From NCBI GenBank assembly GCA_033763775.1, contig JANRJW010000013.1, positions 62,001 to 126,000 on the forward strand: a stretch of 64,000 bases of DNA, given 5' to 3'. Under the pieces are notes generated by a model, which saw only the letters and a list, made by a program, of their open reading frames with translations, was not told the DNA's origin and did no database searches. The translations under genes were made by a program, and so were the position numbers. The DNA comes from JAJTHB01 sp033763775 (GTDB lineage Bacteria > Pseudomonadota > Alphaproteobacteria > Rickettsiales > SXRF01). Positions 33,283-42,923 of this stretch are shown piece after piece. Within the stretch, counting starts at the first letter, position 1; every line of letters begins with the position of its first letter.

Positions 33283-34938
33283 TTAGCGACCTTCATCGCG
33301 CGCGGCTTGCGCAATTTTTTCAATTTCTTCTGCCGAAAGATTGGCATTTCGTACCCCTTCGTGCCCCGGTAGCCAAACCAGCTGAAGGCGCTTGGGATCC
33401 CGCGCGAAAACACGCTCCTCCGTGACCATACCCATATTGGGCGGGATATTGTTTTTAGCAAGCCCGGCGATGGTGTATGGGCCATCGCGGAACATGCCAA
33501 TAATAACGCGGGAGCGATCAATAAAAACCTGCGAACCGCGAATCATATCAATAACATCTGCTGCGCTGGTGGGCTTAGCCGCTTTTTGAAGGTGATGCAC
33601 GACGACCACCGCGCAATGTTTGGTGATGGCAAACTCCTCGAGCGCTTCAAAAAAATCACTAACGGCCTGTGAGTTATCTTCGTCACCAGCCAGATATTTT
33701 CGCGCAGGATCAACCACCAGAATAGGTACCTCCGGCACCTGGCTTAGCCTGCGGATATGCTGCGCAAATGTGACGCCCTCGCCAAAATCTGTGCGTTGAA
33801 ACATCAGTCTGCGCGCACGGCCTCTGGGATCAAAAATTGAGGCGCGGGCATTGATAATTGGCGGCCCATCCTCGCCAGAAAAATAAATGGAGATGCCTTT
33901 GCATTTTTCGATCGCCAGCCGCTGGCCTAACCAGCGTGGTGCTTCCTGCCCGGGGGGGTAGTCGGTCGCGGCCATGACGCATAAAAGATGAGCAAGGCTG
34001 CTTTTGCCAGTGCCGCCTGTGCCGGCAAGCAGTGTTACGCTGCCGCGTGGAACAAGTCCGGGGACGATAAATTCAAACATGTCATCGGCGTCACGTCGCA
34101 TCGGCCCGGTGGCATCAAACAACTCAACATCACGCGCGACCATATCGAAAAAGCGCATGTTATCGGCAACATCATCCGGGTTGGTGCCAAATTTTTCATA
34201 TAAAGAGTGGTGGCGCTGATAAGCATTCCAGCAGTAAGCCGCATCCACAACTTTTTGCACGGAGATACTGCGTTGTTCAATGAGATCCGTTAGTGGCTCG
34301 GTTGTGTTGGGGCTGGCGCCAACCAGAGAATTAAAATCCGGATGATGAAACAGACCGTGATTTGTCAGATAGGCAAGGCCGGAAAGCAGGTAGCTGCCCG
34401 CATAGTTATCACTTTGAACATTGGCGATATCATAGGCTTCACGGCAGCCTGATGGTAAGCCGGTGTCCTGCGGCGCGAGCATCTCATCGCTGACACCGAG
34501 AATTTTAAGCCCCGCTCGGTCGTTGTCACCGCGGTGAAACGTGCTGGCCAGCATGCCGAGCTGACGCACACGCTGAATGGATTCATCGCGCAGCACATCC
34601 ACACCTAGCGATAGGGATGTGCACCAGAAAACGCCCGAACCCAGCGGCTTGAAGCTTCCATCATCGCAACGCTCATGTATGACGGGCTGAAGCAGCAGGG
34701 TTGTGTTGGGTAGCTGGCCATGCTGATAATGCCGAAGTATCTGCTCAATCGCTGCTTCGGTTTCGCTCTCGCTGAACCAAAAAGTGACGCCAGCTTCCTT
34801 AGAGCGAAACGGCACCTGATTTTCGGGGCTGTAGAGGCACATGAAACCCCTCAGCCCGACAGCACGATGTGCTGCCCAGAGAAAAGATAGCTCCTGCCTT
34901 AAGCTTTGGCTAAGTAATTCGGGGGCGATTATTGTCAT
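33283..34938 (-). CDS. RepA-like RecA-fold ATPase (plasmid/phage helicase type)
   Basis: The 551-residue protein has two parts. The N-terminal half is unrecognised; it includes GLRGFMCLYSPENQVPF and WCTSLSLGVDVLRD. The C-terminal half is a RepA (RSF1010-type) or AAA_25 motor: Walker A LLAGTGGTGKSSLAHLL, then FSGEDGPPIINAR, Walker B VPILVVDPARKYLAGDEDNSQ and VVVVHHLQKAAKP. Such ATPases are replicative helicases of plasmids and phages, yet here the gene sits between the T4SS operon and addB with no other mobility gene. The start is the ATG at 34938; an ATG at 34998 would overlap the divergent addB. Confidence 0.7.
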   Translation of the reverse strand: MTIIAPELLSQSLRQELSFLWAAHRAVGLRGFMCLYSPENQVPFRSKEAGVTFWFSESETEAAIEQILRHYQHGQLPNTTLLLQPVIHERCDDGSFKPLGSGVFWCTSLSLGVDVLRDESIQRVRQLGMLASTFHRGDNDRAGLKILGVSDEMLAPQDTGLPSGCREAYDIANVQSDNYAGSYLLSGLAYLTNHGLFHHPDFNSLVGASPNTTEPLTDLIEQRSISVQKVVDAAYCWNAYQRHHSLYEKFGTNPDDVADNMRFFDMVARDVELFDATGPMRRDADDMFEFIVPGLVPRGSVTLLAGTGGTGKSSLAHLLCVMAATDYPPGQEAPRWLGQRLAIEKCKGISIYFSGEDGPPIINARASIFDPRGRARRLMFQRTDFGEGVTFAQHIRRLSQVPEVPILVVDPARKYLAGDEDNSQAVSDFFEALEEFAITKHCAVVVVHHLQKAAKPTSAADVIDMIRGSQVFIDRSRVIIGMFRDGPYTIAGLAKNNIPPNMGMVTEERVFARDPKRLQLVWLPGHEGVRNANLSAEEIEKIAQAARDEGR

Positions 34939-34980
34939 AAATTGTTCGATTCCAGTGTGCGGTTGATGTATTAAAATATC

Positions 34981-37887
34981 ATGAACAAAACTAGCCATTG
35001 TGTCACGATTCCCGTTGGGCGCCCGTTTCTGCAGGATCTCGTGGCGCTACTGCACCAACGTTATGGTGATGACCCGATAAGGCTATCGTCTGTGCTGGTG
35101 TTATTGCCCAACGAGCGCTCCTGTCGTGCGCTTAAAGAAGCATTTCTGACGATGGCGCAGACCGGAGCATGCCTGCTGCCATCCATTCGTTCGCTGGCCG
35201 AAGCAACAGACGACGAGGATGATGCATGGGTGCTCTCCAACCTGAAAGATATAGCGCCTGCTATACCAGTTTCTATGCCTCGGCGGCACGTGTTGCTGAT
35301 GCAGCTGATTCGCGCCGCAGAGCCGATGTTGCCACCTGCGCAGCTCTCGGATATGGCGCACGAGCTGGCTTTTTTTCTCGATGAGGCAACACGCCATCAG
35401 CTTAGCATGGATCATCTGCAGCAGCTGGTGCCGGATTATCTGGCAACGCACTGGCAGCAAACACTCAATTTTCTGAAGATTATCACCCACCACTGGCCGG
35501 CTTTGCTGCAGGCACAGGCGATGGTGGACCCGGTATGCCATCGTCGCGATGGCCTGCTGAAACTTGCGGCATTGTGGCAGGCGCAACCGCCACCTTACCC
35601 TGTGGTTGCTGCCGGCTCCACTGGTAGCCAGCCAGCAACCGCCGCACTGCTGAAAACAATCGCCTCCCTGCCGGAAGGGCTGCTGGTGCTACCCGGTCTG
35701 GACAAACAAATGCCCACAGAGCCCTGGCAGCAGCTGACGCAAACGCATCCCCAATATGGCTTGAAGCAGCTGCTTGATGTGGTTCAGATATCGCGCGATG
35801 ATGTTTTGGAAGTGGCTTCTGGCAGTAACCGCGCGCCATGGCTACAGGCCATTTTTGCGGATGCAGAACAAACCGCGCGCTGGAAGGAACAGCCACTACC
35901 GAATAATGATGCCATGGCCGCAATAGCGGTTCTGGAGGCTGAAACTCAGGCGCAGGAGGCAGCCATGATCGCCATGGCGCTGAGGGAAGCTGTTGCCACG
36001 CCGAATCAAACCGCGGCGCTGGTGACACCGGACAGAACACTGGCCGCCATGGTTGCTGTGCAGCTTCACCGTTTTGGTATCGTAATTGATGATTCCGCAG
36101 GCACACCATTGATGGACACACCGGCAGGCGTGCTTCTGCGGCTGGTTGCAAAATGGTTATCTGAACCAGATTCCGGCAGTTCGCTGCTGGCCATACTCCG
36201 GCATCCGCTGGTGGCCATGGGCAGCAGCTACTGCGAATGCCGAAACGCTGCCGCAAAGCTGGAGCTTGGTTATCTGAGAGGCCTTGTGCATTATGTTTCG
36301 CTGGAAGCATTAACACAGGCCTGTGCGCAGGAAGCCTTTGCGCCGCTGATTCAGCAACTAACCGTTCGATCTCAAGCGCTGCGGAGTTTATTTTCTGCGG
36401 ATTGCTGCAATATCAGCCAGCTTTTTGCTGAACTGATAAATTTCTGTGAATGGCTGGCAACGGTAGAAGAAAGCAACGGCGAAACACTTTTGTGGCTGCA
36501 CGACACGGGCAGGCAGCTTGCCGCAGCACTGGCTGAATGGCAGCCGGAATTGATTCATCTGGCGGAATTTAACGCTCAGGATATGGCCGATCTTATGGAA
36601 AGTCTGCTCGCGGGCAAGGTCTACAGACCGCGCTATGGGCAGCATCCCCGCCTATGTATTCTAAGCCCGATGGAGGCTCGCCTGCTAACATTTGACCGCG
36701 TGATTCTCGGCGGGCTAAACGAAGGCATGTGGCCATCGGCGCATAGTATCAGCCCATGGATGAGCCGTCCGATGCGGCAGCAATTCGGGCTGCCGGCGGA
36801 GGAACGCAAAGTTGGACAATCAGCGCATGATGTATGGCAGCTATTAGCCAGTCGGGAGGTGTTGCTGACGCGCTCCCGCAAAAATGGCGGCAAGGCTCAG
36901 ATACCGTCGCGCTGGCTGGTGCGCCTGAAAACATATATTCATGGGCATGATCCCGCGTTGTGGGAGCGCATGGATCGCACCCACCATTATCATGCCATGC
37001 TGAATGCCCTGCAGCAGCCACTGAAGATAGCTACGCTGGAGCGTCCTCAACCGGTGCCGCCAGCTGAGCTTAAACCACAGATGCTCTCGCCGACGATGAT
37101 AGAAACCCTTTCATTGAATCCTTATGCGGTGTATGCGTCTAAAATCTTACACTTAAAACCACTGGATGCGCTGGGGGAGGTGCCCTCGGCCAAGCATTTC
37201 GGCCAGCTGCTGCACCGCGCATTAGAGCTGTTTGTATCGCAGTTTCCAACTGCGCTGCCACAACATCCAGAGCATACGCTGCGCGATTGCATGCGCCAGA
37301 CACTTGCTCCTATACTTCACTGGCCGGTGGTGCGGGCATTATGGTGGCCGCGCTTTGAGTCGCTCGTTCCATGGCTTATTATTGCAGAAAAAGAGAGCCG
37401 GGCACTGGCCAAAACCATTCTGGCGGAGCAGCCGTTAGTATGGCCGCTAAAACTCGGTGCCAATCAGCTGACGATTCGCGGCACACTGGATCGATTGGAT
37501 GTGCGCCGCGATGGAAGCCTTGCCATCATTGACTACAAAACTGGTACACCGCCAACTGCCGGTGAGATTGAGCACGCAACCATCAATCAACTGGCGCTTT
37601 ATGCGCTGTGTTTGTGCCGCAGCGAGCAATTGGTGTGGCGTCAGTTATCAGGCAAGCCGGATGAGAAACGTCTGGAGCTGTATTACTGGAAACTTGGTAA
37701 CCACCCGGATCAGTGCGAACGCATACAAGTCGGTGTGGCGCTTCATGTTGCCGAACAGCGCCTGCGTGAACTTCTCACGTCATATCTGCAACCTGACTAC
37801 GCATTTGTCTGTAGCGGCAGTGATGAATCACACTCTTTTAACCCCTATCACCATCTGGCACGCTATGAAGAATGGGAGGGGCTTTGA
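34981..37887 (+). CDS. addB: Double-strand break repair protein AddB
   Basis: AddB is the second subunit of the AddAB helicase-nuclease, the alphaproteobacterial counterpart of RecBCD. The 968-residue length fits. The N-terminal helicase-like region includes VLVLLPNERSCRALKEAF and later LILGGLNEGMWP-type motifs (here RVILGGLNEGMWPSAHSISP near 577-596). The C-terminal PD-(D/E)XK nuclease is visible as RGTLDRLDVRRDG-LAIIDYKTG near residues 834-855. An rcdA-like gene on the other strand lies between addB and addA, which are usually adjacent. Confidence 0.93.
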   Translation: MNKTSHCVTIPVGRPFLQDLVALLHQRYGDDPIRLSSVLVLLPNERSCRALKEAFLTMAQTGACLLPSIRSLAEATDDEDDAWVLSNLKDIAPAIPVSMPRRHVLLMQLIRAAEPMLPPAQLSDMAHELAFFLDEATRHQLSMDHLQQLVPDYLATHWQQTLNFLKIITHHWPALLQAQAMVDPVCHRRDGLLKLAALWQAQPPPYPVVAAGSTGSQPATAALLKTIASLPEGLLVLPGLDKQMPTEPWQQLTQTHPQYGLKQLLDVVQISRDDVLEVASGSNRAPWLQAIFADAEQTARWKEQPLPNNDAMAAIAVLEAETQAQEAAMIAMALREAVATPNQTAALVTPDRTLAAMVAVQLHRFGIVIDDSAGTPLMDTPAGVLLRLVAKWLSEPDSGSSLLAILRHPLVAMGSSYCECRNAAAKLELGYLRGLVHYVSLEALTQACAQEAFAPLIQQLTVRSQALRSLFSADCCNISQLFAELINFCEWLATVEESNGETLLWLHDTGRQLAAALAEWQPELIHLAEFNAQDMADLMESLLAGKVYRPRYGQHPRLCILSPMEARLLTFDRVILGGLNEGMWPSAHSISPWMSRPMRQQFGLPAEERKVGQSAHDVWQLLASREVLLTRSRKNGGKAQIPSRWLVRLKTYIHGHDPALWERMDRTHHYHAMLNALQQPLKIATLERPQPVPPAELKPQMLSPTMIETLSLNPYAVYASKILHLKPLDALGEVPSAKHFGQLLHRALELFVSQFPTALPQHPEHTLRDCMRQTLAPILHWPVVRALWWPRFESLVPWLIIAEKESRALAKTILAEQPLVWPLKLGANQLTIRGTLDRLDVRRDGSLAIIDYKTGTPPTAGEIEHATINQLALYALCLCRSEQLVWRQLSGKPDEKRLELYYWKLGNHPDQCERIQVGVALHVAEQRLRELLTSYLQPDYAFVCSGSDESHSFNPYHHLARYEEWEGL

Positions 37888-37889
37888 TG

Positions 37890-38327
37890 CTAATGCAGTG
37901 TGCTCGAATATTGCGTGCGAATCTGATCATCCAGCCGCATCACCCTCGCGTAAAGCTCAAGGCTGCGATCCAGCAGCAGACACATATAGCTGGGCAAAAC
38001 TCCGTGCAACACACGATTATCAACCAGGCAGACATCCCGAAAATCGAGCATGTAGCGCTCAACTGCTTCGCTGGCCGTAATTTTACCCGATACCACAGCG
38101 CGCTGAATCAATATCCACGCCATCACCGAAGAAAGCCGGAGTGTGATTCTCGACATCTCACACGAGTAGAGTGTTTTGAGATTCTCTTCTATACGCCGCT
38201 GGTCATCCTGACCAAACAGAAAAAAATACTCATGCGCTTCATTCAGAAGCTTCATGGTTTCATCAAAAATACTCGGCATGAATACCACATTCGGGGTGGC
38301 TGCGCGGGTTTGAAGTCGGTTTGTCAT
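37890..38327 (-). CDS. DUF1465/RcdA-like protein
   Basis: The 145-residue helical protein contains the DUF1465 pattern: IFDETMKLLNEAHEYFF, then CEMSRITLRLSSVMAWILIQRAV, and the end LPSYMCLLLDRSLELYARVMRLD. In Caulobacter the family member RcdA is an adaptor-hierarchy protein for ClpXP-mediated CtrA degradation. That role here is an inference; ctrA and cpdR are not in the window. The start is the ATG at 38327 with AAAGGACAAGG upstream. It is convergent with addB (two-base gap) and divergent from addA. Confidence 0.75.
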   Translation of the reverse strand: MTNRLQTRAATPNVVFMPSIFDETMKLLNEAHEYFFLFGQDDQRRIEENLKTLYSCEMSRITLRLSSVMAWILIQRAVVSGKITASEAVERYMLDFRDVCLVDNRVLHGVLPSYMCLLLDRSLELYARVMRLDDQIRTQYSSTLH

Positions 38328-38422
38328 CAAGCCTTGTCCTTTACTAATCTTAGCCATTTTAGCACACAATGGCTTGAACATTTGTTAAGTTTTGATGAAA
38401 TTTTAACTAATAAGGGTTGGTT

Positions 38423-41400
38423 ATGGCCTTGATTTCAGGGCAACATCCGGCTTCTATCGGTTCGCCAGAGGTTTCGGTGCTGGTTCGTGCGAATGCTGGA
38501 TCCGGTAAAACCACATTATTGGTAAACCGCGTGCTTAGCCTGCTTTGCTTTGGCGTGGCGCCGGAAAAAATTCTCTGCCTCACCTATACCAATCCCGCTG
38601 CTGCGGAGATGAAAAACCGTATCATTCAATCGCTTGGCGAATGGGTGATGATGGATGATGAGCGCCTTGAAGCCGCGCTGGCAAAGCTGCTGGATCGGCC
38701 GGTCACGCCAGCTATGCTGCGACAGGCGCGCGGCTGGTTTGCTCAGGTGCTGGACGCGCCTGAGGGTATTCGTATTCATACCATTCATGGATTTTGCCAG
38801 TCGCTATTGGGTCGTTTTCCCCTTGAAGCGGGTGTTCATCCGCAATTTCGTATTCCCGACCCGTCTATCGAGCGCCGCCTTCTGGAGGCAGCGTTGCAGC
38901 ACATTTATCTTGAATCAGATCAAAACCCTGCACTTGCAACGGCGCTTCAGCGCCTTTCAAGCAGAGGGCTCAGCCAGTTTCATGGCTACATGAAAGAAAT
39001 CATCGCTCGGAAAATCCACTTTTCGCTCATGACGGATGAACAGGATCAGGCGCGTGAACGTCTTGAGCGTTTGCTTGGTGCCAGCTGCCGAGATGACTTA
39101 CAAACGCTGCATTCTCGTTTTCTGGTTCGTTCACCTGAGGAGCTCAAGCGCCTGATTGTTGCCGCAGAGATGTTGCAGTCCAGTACCGGCGTTCGTGATC
39201 AGCAGCATGGCGCCGCGCTGATGCAATGGCTCAGCGTGAGCAAACCAAATAGTGAGGCGGTGGAAGCGGCAGCAAGCCTGTTTTATAAATCCAAATCGCA
39301 GGAATTGTCGAATAATATTGTCTCTAAATCTGCCGGGCTCAGCGTGTCGCAGATGGAGGCAATCAGCGCCGAGCAACAACGCTTTGCCAACTTCTACGCG
39401 GCGTATAAGGCTCATAAAATCCTGCTTCATAGCAATGATGTTGTTCAGGTTGCGGGCGCGTTGCTGACACACTATCACGCACTTAAACGACGTCATGGCT
39501 ATCTGGATTATGATGATCTGATACTTGCAGTCAGGCGCATGCTTAGCCAGGCCAATGCTGTGCCATGGGTGCAGTATAAGCTGGATGGCGGCATTGATCA
39601 CCTGATGGTGGATGAAGCGCAGGACACCAGCCCCTATCAGTGGGAAATCATTGCCGCTCTGTGTGATGAGTTTTTTTCAGGGCAAGGTCAGTCAACGAAT
39701 CCGCGCTCGCTCTTTGTCGTGGGTGATGAAAAGCAATCTATTTTCAGCTTTCAGGGCGCTGATGTAGCCTCCCTGGCCAGAATGCAGCAGCTATTCGCTG
39801 ATCGTATTGCTGCCGCATACGGCAAGATGATAACGCTGGAGCGAGTTGAGTCCTTTCGTTCGAGTTCGCAGGTACTGGCGGTGGTGGATAAGGTGTTTTC
39901 GAGCCATCAAGCGCGCCGAGGTGTTGTCACATCGTCGGCGCCGCTGACCCACGCTGTCACGCGCCGCGATGCCAGAGGTATGGTGCAGCTATGGCCACTT
40001 ATTTCACCGCACAATAATCCCTCCGGCAGGCACGCGGCACATCTGGCGCGGTGTGTGGCACGTCAGGTTAAGTCATGGCTGGCCGAGGGGTTGTGGCTGG
40101 ATAGAATGCAGCGCTCCCTGCGCCCGGGCGATGTGATGGTGCTTGTCAAATCACGCACCGTCATGATGGATTTACTGGTGCGCGCTTTCAAGCGTGAAGG
40201 CATTGCTGTGGCAGGTGCCGATCGCATCAGGCTGTCAGAAAATCTGGTTGTGCACGACCTGCTGGCGCTGGCCAGATGCTGTCTGCTGCCGCAGGATAAT
40301 CTTTCGCTGGCAGCACTTCTTAAAAGCCCGCTATGCCAAATCAGTGAGGCTCAGCTTCTCGATCTCTCGATACGCAGCGGGCATGAGAGCCTCTGGCACG
40401 GGCTGCAATCCGCAAGTAGCGAAGAACCCTATGCTGAGGCATATGATTTCCTGCACCACATGCGATCTCGGCTGGATTACATCACGCCATACGCATGGTT
40501 TGTTGAGGCGCTGGATACGCATAAAAAACGTCAGGTAATATTAGGACGCATGGGTATTGAATATGCCGATATTATTGATGAGTTTCTGGATCAGGTGATG
40601 TCCTTTTGCCGAACTGAACCACCAGTGATGCAAGGTTTTCTGAGTTGGTTTGAACAAAATCAGGATGAGATTAAGCGCGACATGGAGCAGGGGCATGATG
40701 CTGTCCGTATCATGACTGTGCATGCCTCAAAAGGCTTACAGGCGCCGCTTGTCATCATTCCGGATACCGCGGAGCCGCCCGGTGCTACCCAGCAGGATGC
40801 AATGCTGTGGGCACAGGACACCACCGCAGCTACACAGTTGCCGTTGCTTGTTGCGTCACAGCCGCATGATAACGAACTCACGGGTAGACTGCGTCAGCAG
40901 CGCAAAGAAAATACACTCGCGGAATATCGCCGTCTTTTATATGTTGCAATGACGCGTGCAGAAGATCATCTGCTGGTATGCGGCCATACAGGTCGTAAGA
41001 CAGTGCAGGAAGAAAGCTGGTATTATCATATTCAGCAGGCGATGCAGCAGATCGCACAGCCATGCGATACCCCAACCGGGCAGGGGTATATCTTCGGCAT
41101 GGCTTTTTTTAAACGCGACTCGCAAACAACAGCTGAGCAGCGAAAGATATTCACGGCACTGCCTGATTATTTTTTGCAAACGCTGGCTCCGGAGCCTGTG
41201 CAACCCACATCACTATCACCGTCGCGCCTTCTTGATGATGAACCGGCAGCGGCCTCGCCGCTGTTTGATCCCGCGCGGGCGGCACGCGGGCAGCTGATTC
41301 ATCAGTTGCTGCAGCGCTTGCCTCTGCTGCCTGCGGAAAGCTGGCTTCGGGCGGCGGATCATCTCGCCGCCGCGTGGGATGTGCTGACGGCTGAGCAGAG

Positions 41401-41788
41401 GCAGGCCGCGATTCATGAGGCCATGGCGGTGCTGCATCATCCGCAGTGGCGCTTTCTCTTTGGCGAGCAGAGCCGCGCCGAAGCTGCTATCGCTGGCCGC
41501 ATTCAGCTGGCGGGTAGAGAGATAGCGGTTGCCGGGCAGATTGACCGGCTGGCGGTCACCACGCAGGGCGTGTGGCTGGTGGACTATAAAACCACCCCCA
41601 AACCGCCGGAAAACCAGCAGAAGGTGCCCAAGCCATACCTTCGCCAGCTGCTTCTTTATCAGCGTCTTCTGCAGCAGATCTACCCGGGGCAGCCTGTGCG
41701 TGCCGCGCTGCTTTGGACTGCCGCACCGAGCCTCATGCCCATTGACGACGCGCTGCTTGACGAAACACTACTTAGTTCCTACATATAG
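38423..41788 (+). CDS. addA: Double-strand break repair helicase-nuclease AddA
   Basis: AddA is the UvrD-like motor and nuclease of AddAB. The 1121-residue protein has Walker A RANAGSGKTTLLVNRV near residues 22-37, motif Ia CLTYTNPAAAEMKNRI, motif II DHLMVDEAQDTSPYQWEII, and motif III FVVGDEKQSIFSFQGAD. The helicase motif VRIMTVHASKGLQAP and RLLYVAMTRAEDHLLV follow. The C-terminal nuclease reads GQIDRLAVTTQGVWLVDYKTTP. I chose the ATG at 38423 rather than the in-frame TTG at 38417. A 7-base inverted repeat (AGCCATT/AATGGCT) lies in the promoter gap at 38352-38374. Confidence 0.95.
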   Translation: MALISGQHPASIGSPEVSVLVRANAGSGKTTLLVNRVLSLLCFGVAPEKILCLTYTNPAAAEMKNRIIQSLGEWVMMDDERLEAALAKLLDRPVTPAMLRQARGWFAQVLDAPEGIRIHTIHGFCQSLLGRFPLEAGVHPQFRIPDPSIERRLLEAALQHIYLESDQNPALATALQRLSSRGLSQFHGYMKEIIARKIHFSLMTDEQDQARERLERLLGASCRDDLQTLHSRFLVRSPEELKRLIVAAEMLQSSTGVRDQQHGAALMQWLSVSKPNSEAVEAAASLFYKSKSQELSNNIVSKSAGLSVSQMEAISAEQQRFANFYAAYKAHKILLHSNDVVQVAGALLTHYHALKRRHGYLDYDDLILAVRRMLSQANAVPWVQYKLDGGIDHLMVDEAQDTSPYQWEIIAALCDEFFSGQGQSTNPRSLFVVGDEKQSIFSFQGADVASLARMQQLFADRIAAAYGKMITLERVESFRSSSQVLAVVDKVFSSHQARRGVVTSSAPLTHAVTRRDARGMVQLWPLISPHNNPSGRHAAHLARCVARQVKSWLAEGLWLDRMQRSLRPGDVMVLVKSRTVMMDLLVRAFKREGIAVAGADRIRLSENLVVHDLLALARCCLLPQDNLSLAALLKSPLCQISEAQLLDLSIRSGHESLWHGLQSASSEEPYAEAYDFLHHMRSRLDYITPYAWFVEALDTHKKRQVILGRMGIEYADIIDEFLDQVMSFCRTEPPVMQGFLSWFEQNQDEIKRDMEQGHDAVRIMTVHASKGLQAPLVIIPDTAEPPGATQQDAMLWAQDTTAATQLPLLVASQPHDNELTGRLRQQRKENTLAEYRRLLYVAMTRAEDHLLVCGHTGRKTVQEESWYYHIQQAMQQIAQPCDTPTGQGYIFGMAFFKRDSQTTAEQRKIFTALPDYFLQTLAPEPVQPTSLSPSRLLDDEPAAASPLFDPARAARGQLIHQLLQRLPLLPAESWLRAADHLAAAWDVLTAEQRQAAIHEAMAVLHHPQWRFLFGEQSRAEAAIAGRIQLAGREIAVAGQIDRLAVTTQGVWLVDYKTTPKPPENQQKVPKPYLRQLLLYQRLLQQIYPGQPVRAALLWTAAPSLMPIDDALLDETLLSSYI

Positions 41789-41809
41789 TTAACCAACGAA
41801 AGGATAGTT

Positions 41810-42130
41810 ATGAGCCTGCACATTGATGATCATGAGTTTGAACAGAAAGTCCTTAAGTCCGCTGAGCCGGTGCTCGTTGATTTCTGGGCAGAATGGTGCG
41901 GCCCATGCCGCCAGATTGCTCCCGTGCTTGATGAAATCGCCAAGGAGCGTGCAGGCAAAATCACGGTTGCTAAGGTGAATATCGACAAAAATCCCGGCAC
42001 CCCGCAAAAATATGGTGTGCGCGGTATTCCGACCTTGATTCTCTTCAAAAACGGCCAGGCCGTTTCCACCAAAGTCGGCTCGCTGCCCAAGAGCAAACTG
42101 GTGGAGTGGATTGACTCTGTCGTTGCCTAG
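41810..42130 (+). CDS. trxA: Thioredoxin
   Basis: The 106-residue protein is a standard thioredoxin with the active site AEWCGPCRQ (Cys30, Cys33) and the cis-proline loop RGIPTLILFKNG. It reduces cytosolic disulfides. AAAGGA precedes the ATG. It follows addA by 21 bases, the conserved alphaproteobacterial order. Its last 20 bases overlap the glutamine-synthetase-like gene in another frame. Confidence 0.96.
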   Translation: MSLHIDDHEFEQKVLKSAEPVLVDFWAEWCGPCRQIAPVLDEIAKERAGKITVAKVNIDKNPGTPQKYGVRGIPTLILFKNGQAVSTKVGSLPKSKLVEWIDSVVA

Positions 42131-42923
42131 CCTTGCTGATTTCGGCTTTACGCCGGTTATCGCCGCTGAAATCGAGTTTTATCTGCATGGGGTGGATGCG
42201 CCTGCGGCAGCGCTTTTGTTTCGTGAGCTAAGGCAAGCTTCGGCCATGGAAGGCATTGGCCTTTATCATATCGAAAAAGAGCGTGGCGAGGCGCAATACG
42301 AAGTCGCTCTGACCCCCACCAAAAGCGAGCATGAAGCCGCCGCACAAACGGTCTGGCTTAAATCATGGCTTTCGGAAAATTCAAATCATCATGGGCTAAA
42401 GGCGGATTTTTCTGCCAAGCCATTCACCCATCAGCCCGGCAGCGGCCTGCACATCCACCTGCATCTCGAAGACGAACAAGGCCGCAATGTTTTTTTTAAA
42501 CATGATGCACTGATGAGTGACCCGCTGCGCTGGTCGATTGGCGGTTTGCTCGCGCGCCTGCCGCATGACATGCCGATTTTTGCGCCGCATCCTGAATCCT
42601 ATCTGCGTTTTGAGCATGCCGGGGAACACACGCCCGCCACCATCAGCTGGGGCGCGAATAACCGCACCTGCGCCATTCGCCTGCCAGATTCAAAAACCCA
42701 TGAAAAGCACCTTGAGCACCGTGTGGCAGGGGCAGATGCGGATCCAGTTCGCGTGATTGAAGCGGTGCTGGCGGGTATTTGTTATGGCCTTGTAGAGAGA
42801 GTCGATCCACCCGCGCAAATTTACGGGCGGGCAGGGGACAGCATCTATGCACTGCCGCGCCTGCCGCTGTCGCTTGAAGAAGCGCGAAAGCTCAGCGCTT
42901 CATCGCCGCTGCCAGCGAATTGA
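42111..42923 (+). CDS. Short glutamine-synthetase-like catalytic-domain protein
   Basis: About 266-270 residues align with the catalytic domain of glutamine synthetase. AAEIEFYL is the first metal glutamate motif. SGLHIHLHLEDEQG matches the GSGMHVHQS histidine motif. SYLRFEHAGEHTPATISWGANNRTCAIRLP matches the NSYKR...WG-NR-A-IR block, with EHRVAGADADPVRVIEAVLAGI as the following E-R-ANPY-type motif. The N-terminal beta-grasp domain of normal (about 450-residue) enzymes is absent. Only TTG starts are available (42111 or 42123), overlapping trxA. The substrate is unknown; a gamma-glutamyl-amine ligase is possible. It occupies the place where folC-accD usually lie. Confidence 0.7.
   Translation: MTLSLPSLADFGFTPVIAAEIEFYLHGVDAPAAALLFRELRQASAMEGIGLYHIEKERGEAQYEVALTPTKSEHEAAAQTVWLKSWLSENSNHHGLKADFSAKPFTHQPGSGLHIHLHLEDEQGRNVFFKHDALMSDPLRWSIGGLLARLPHDMPIFAPHPESYLRFEHAGEHTPATISWGANNRTCAIRLPDSKTHEKHLEHRVAGADADPVRVIEAVLAGICYGLVERVDPPAQIYGRAGDSIYALPRLPLSLEEARKLSASSPLPAN

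Noticed and set aside
34939..34998. A longer N-terminus for the RepA-like protein from an ATG at 34998
   Set aside because: It would overlap the divergent addB start by 18 bases; the ATG at 34938 is a simpler choice, though unproven.
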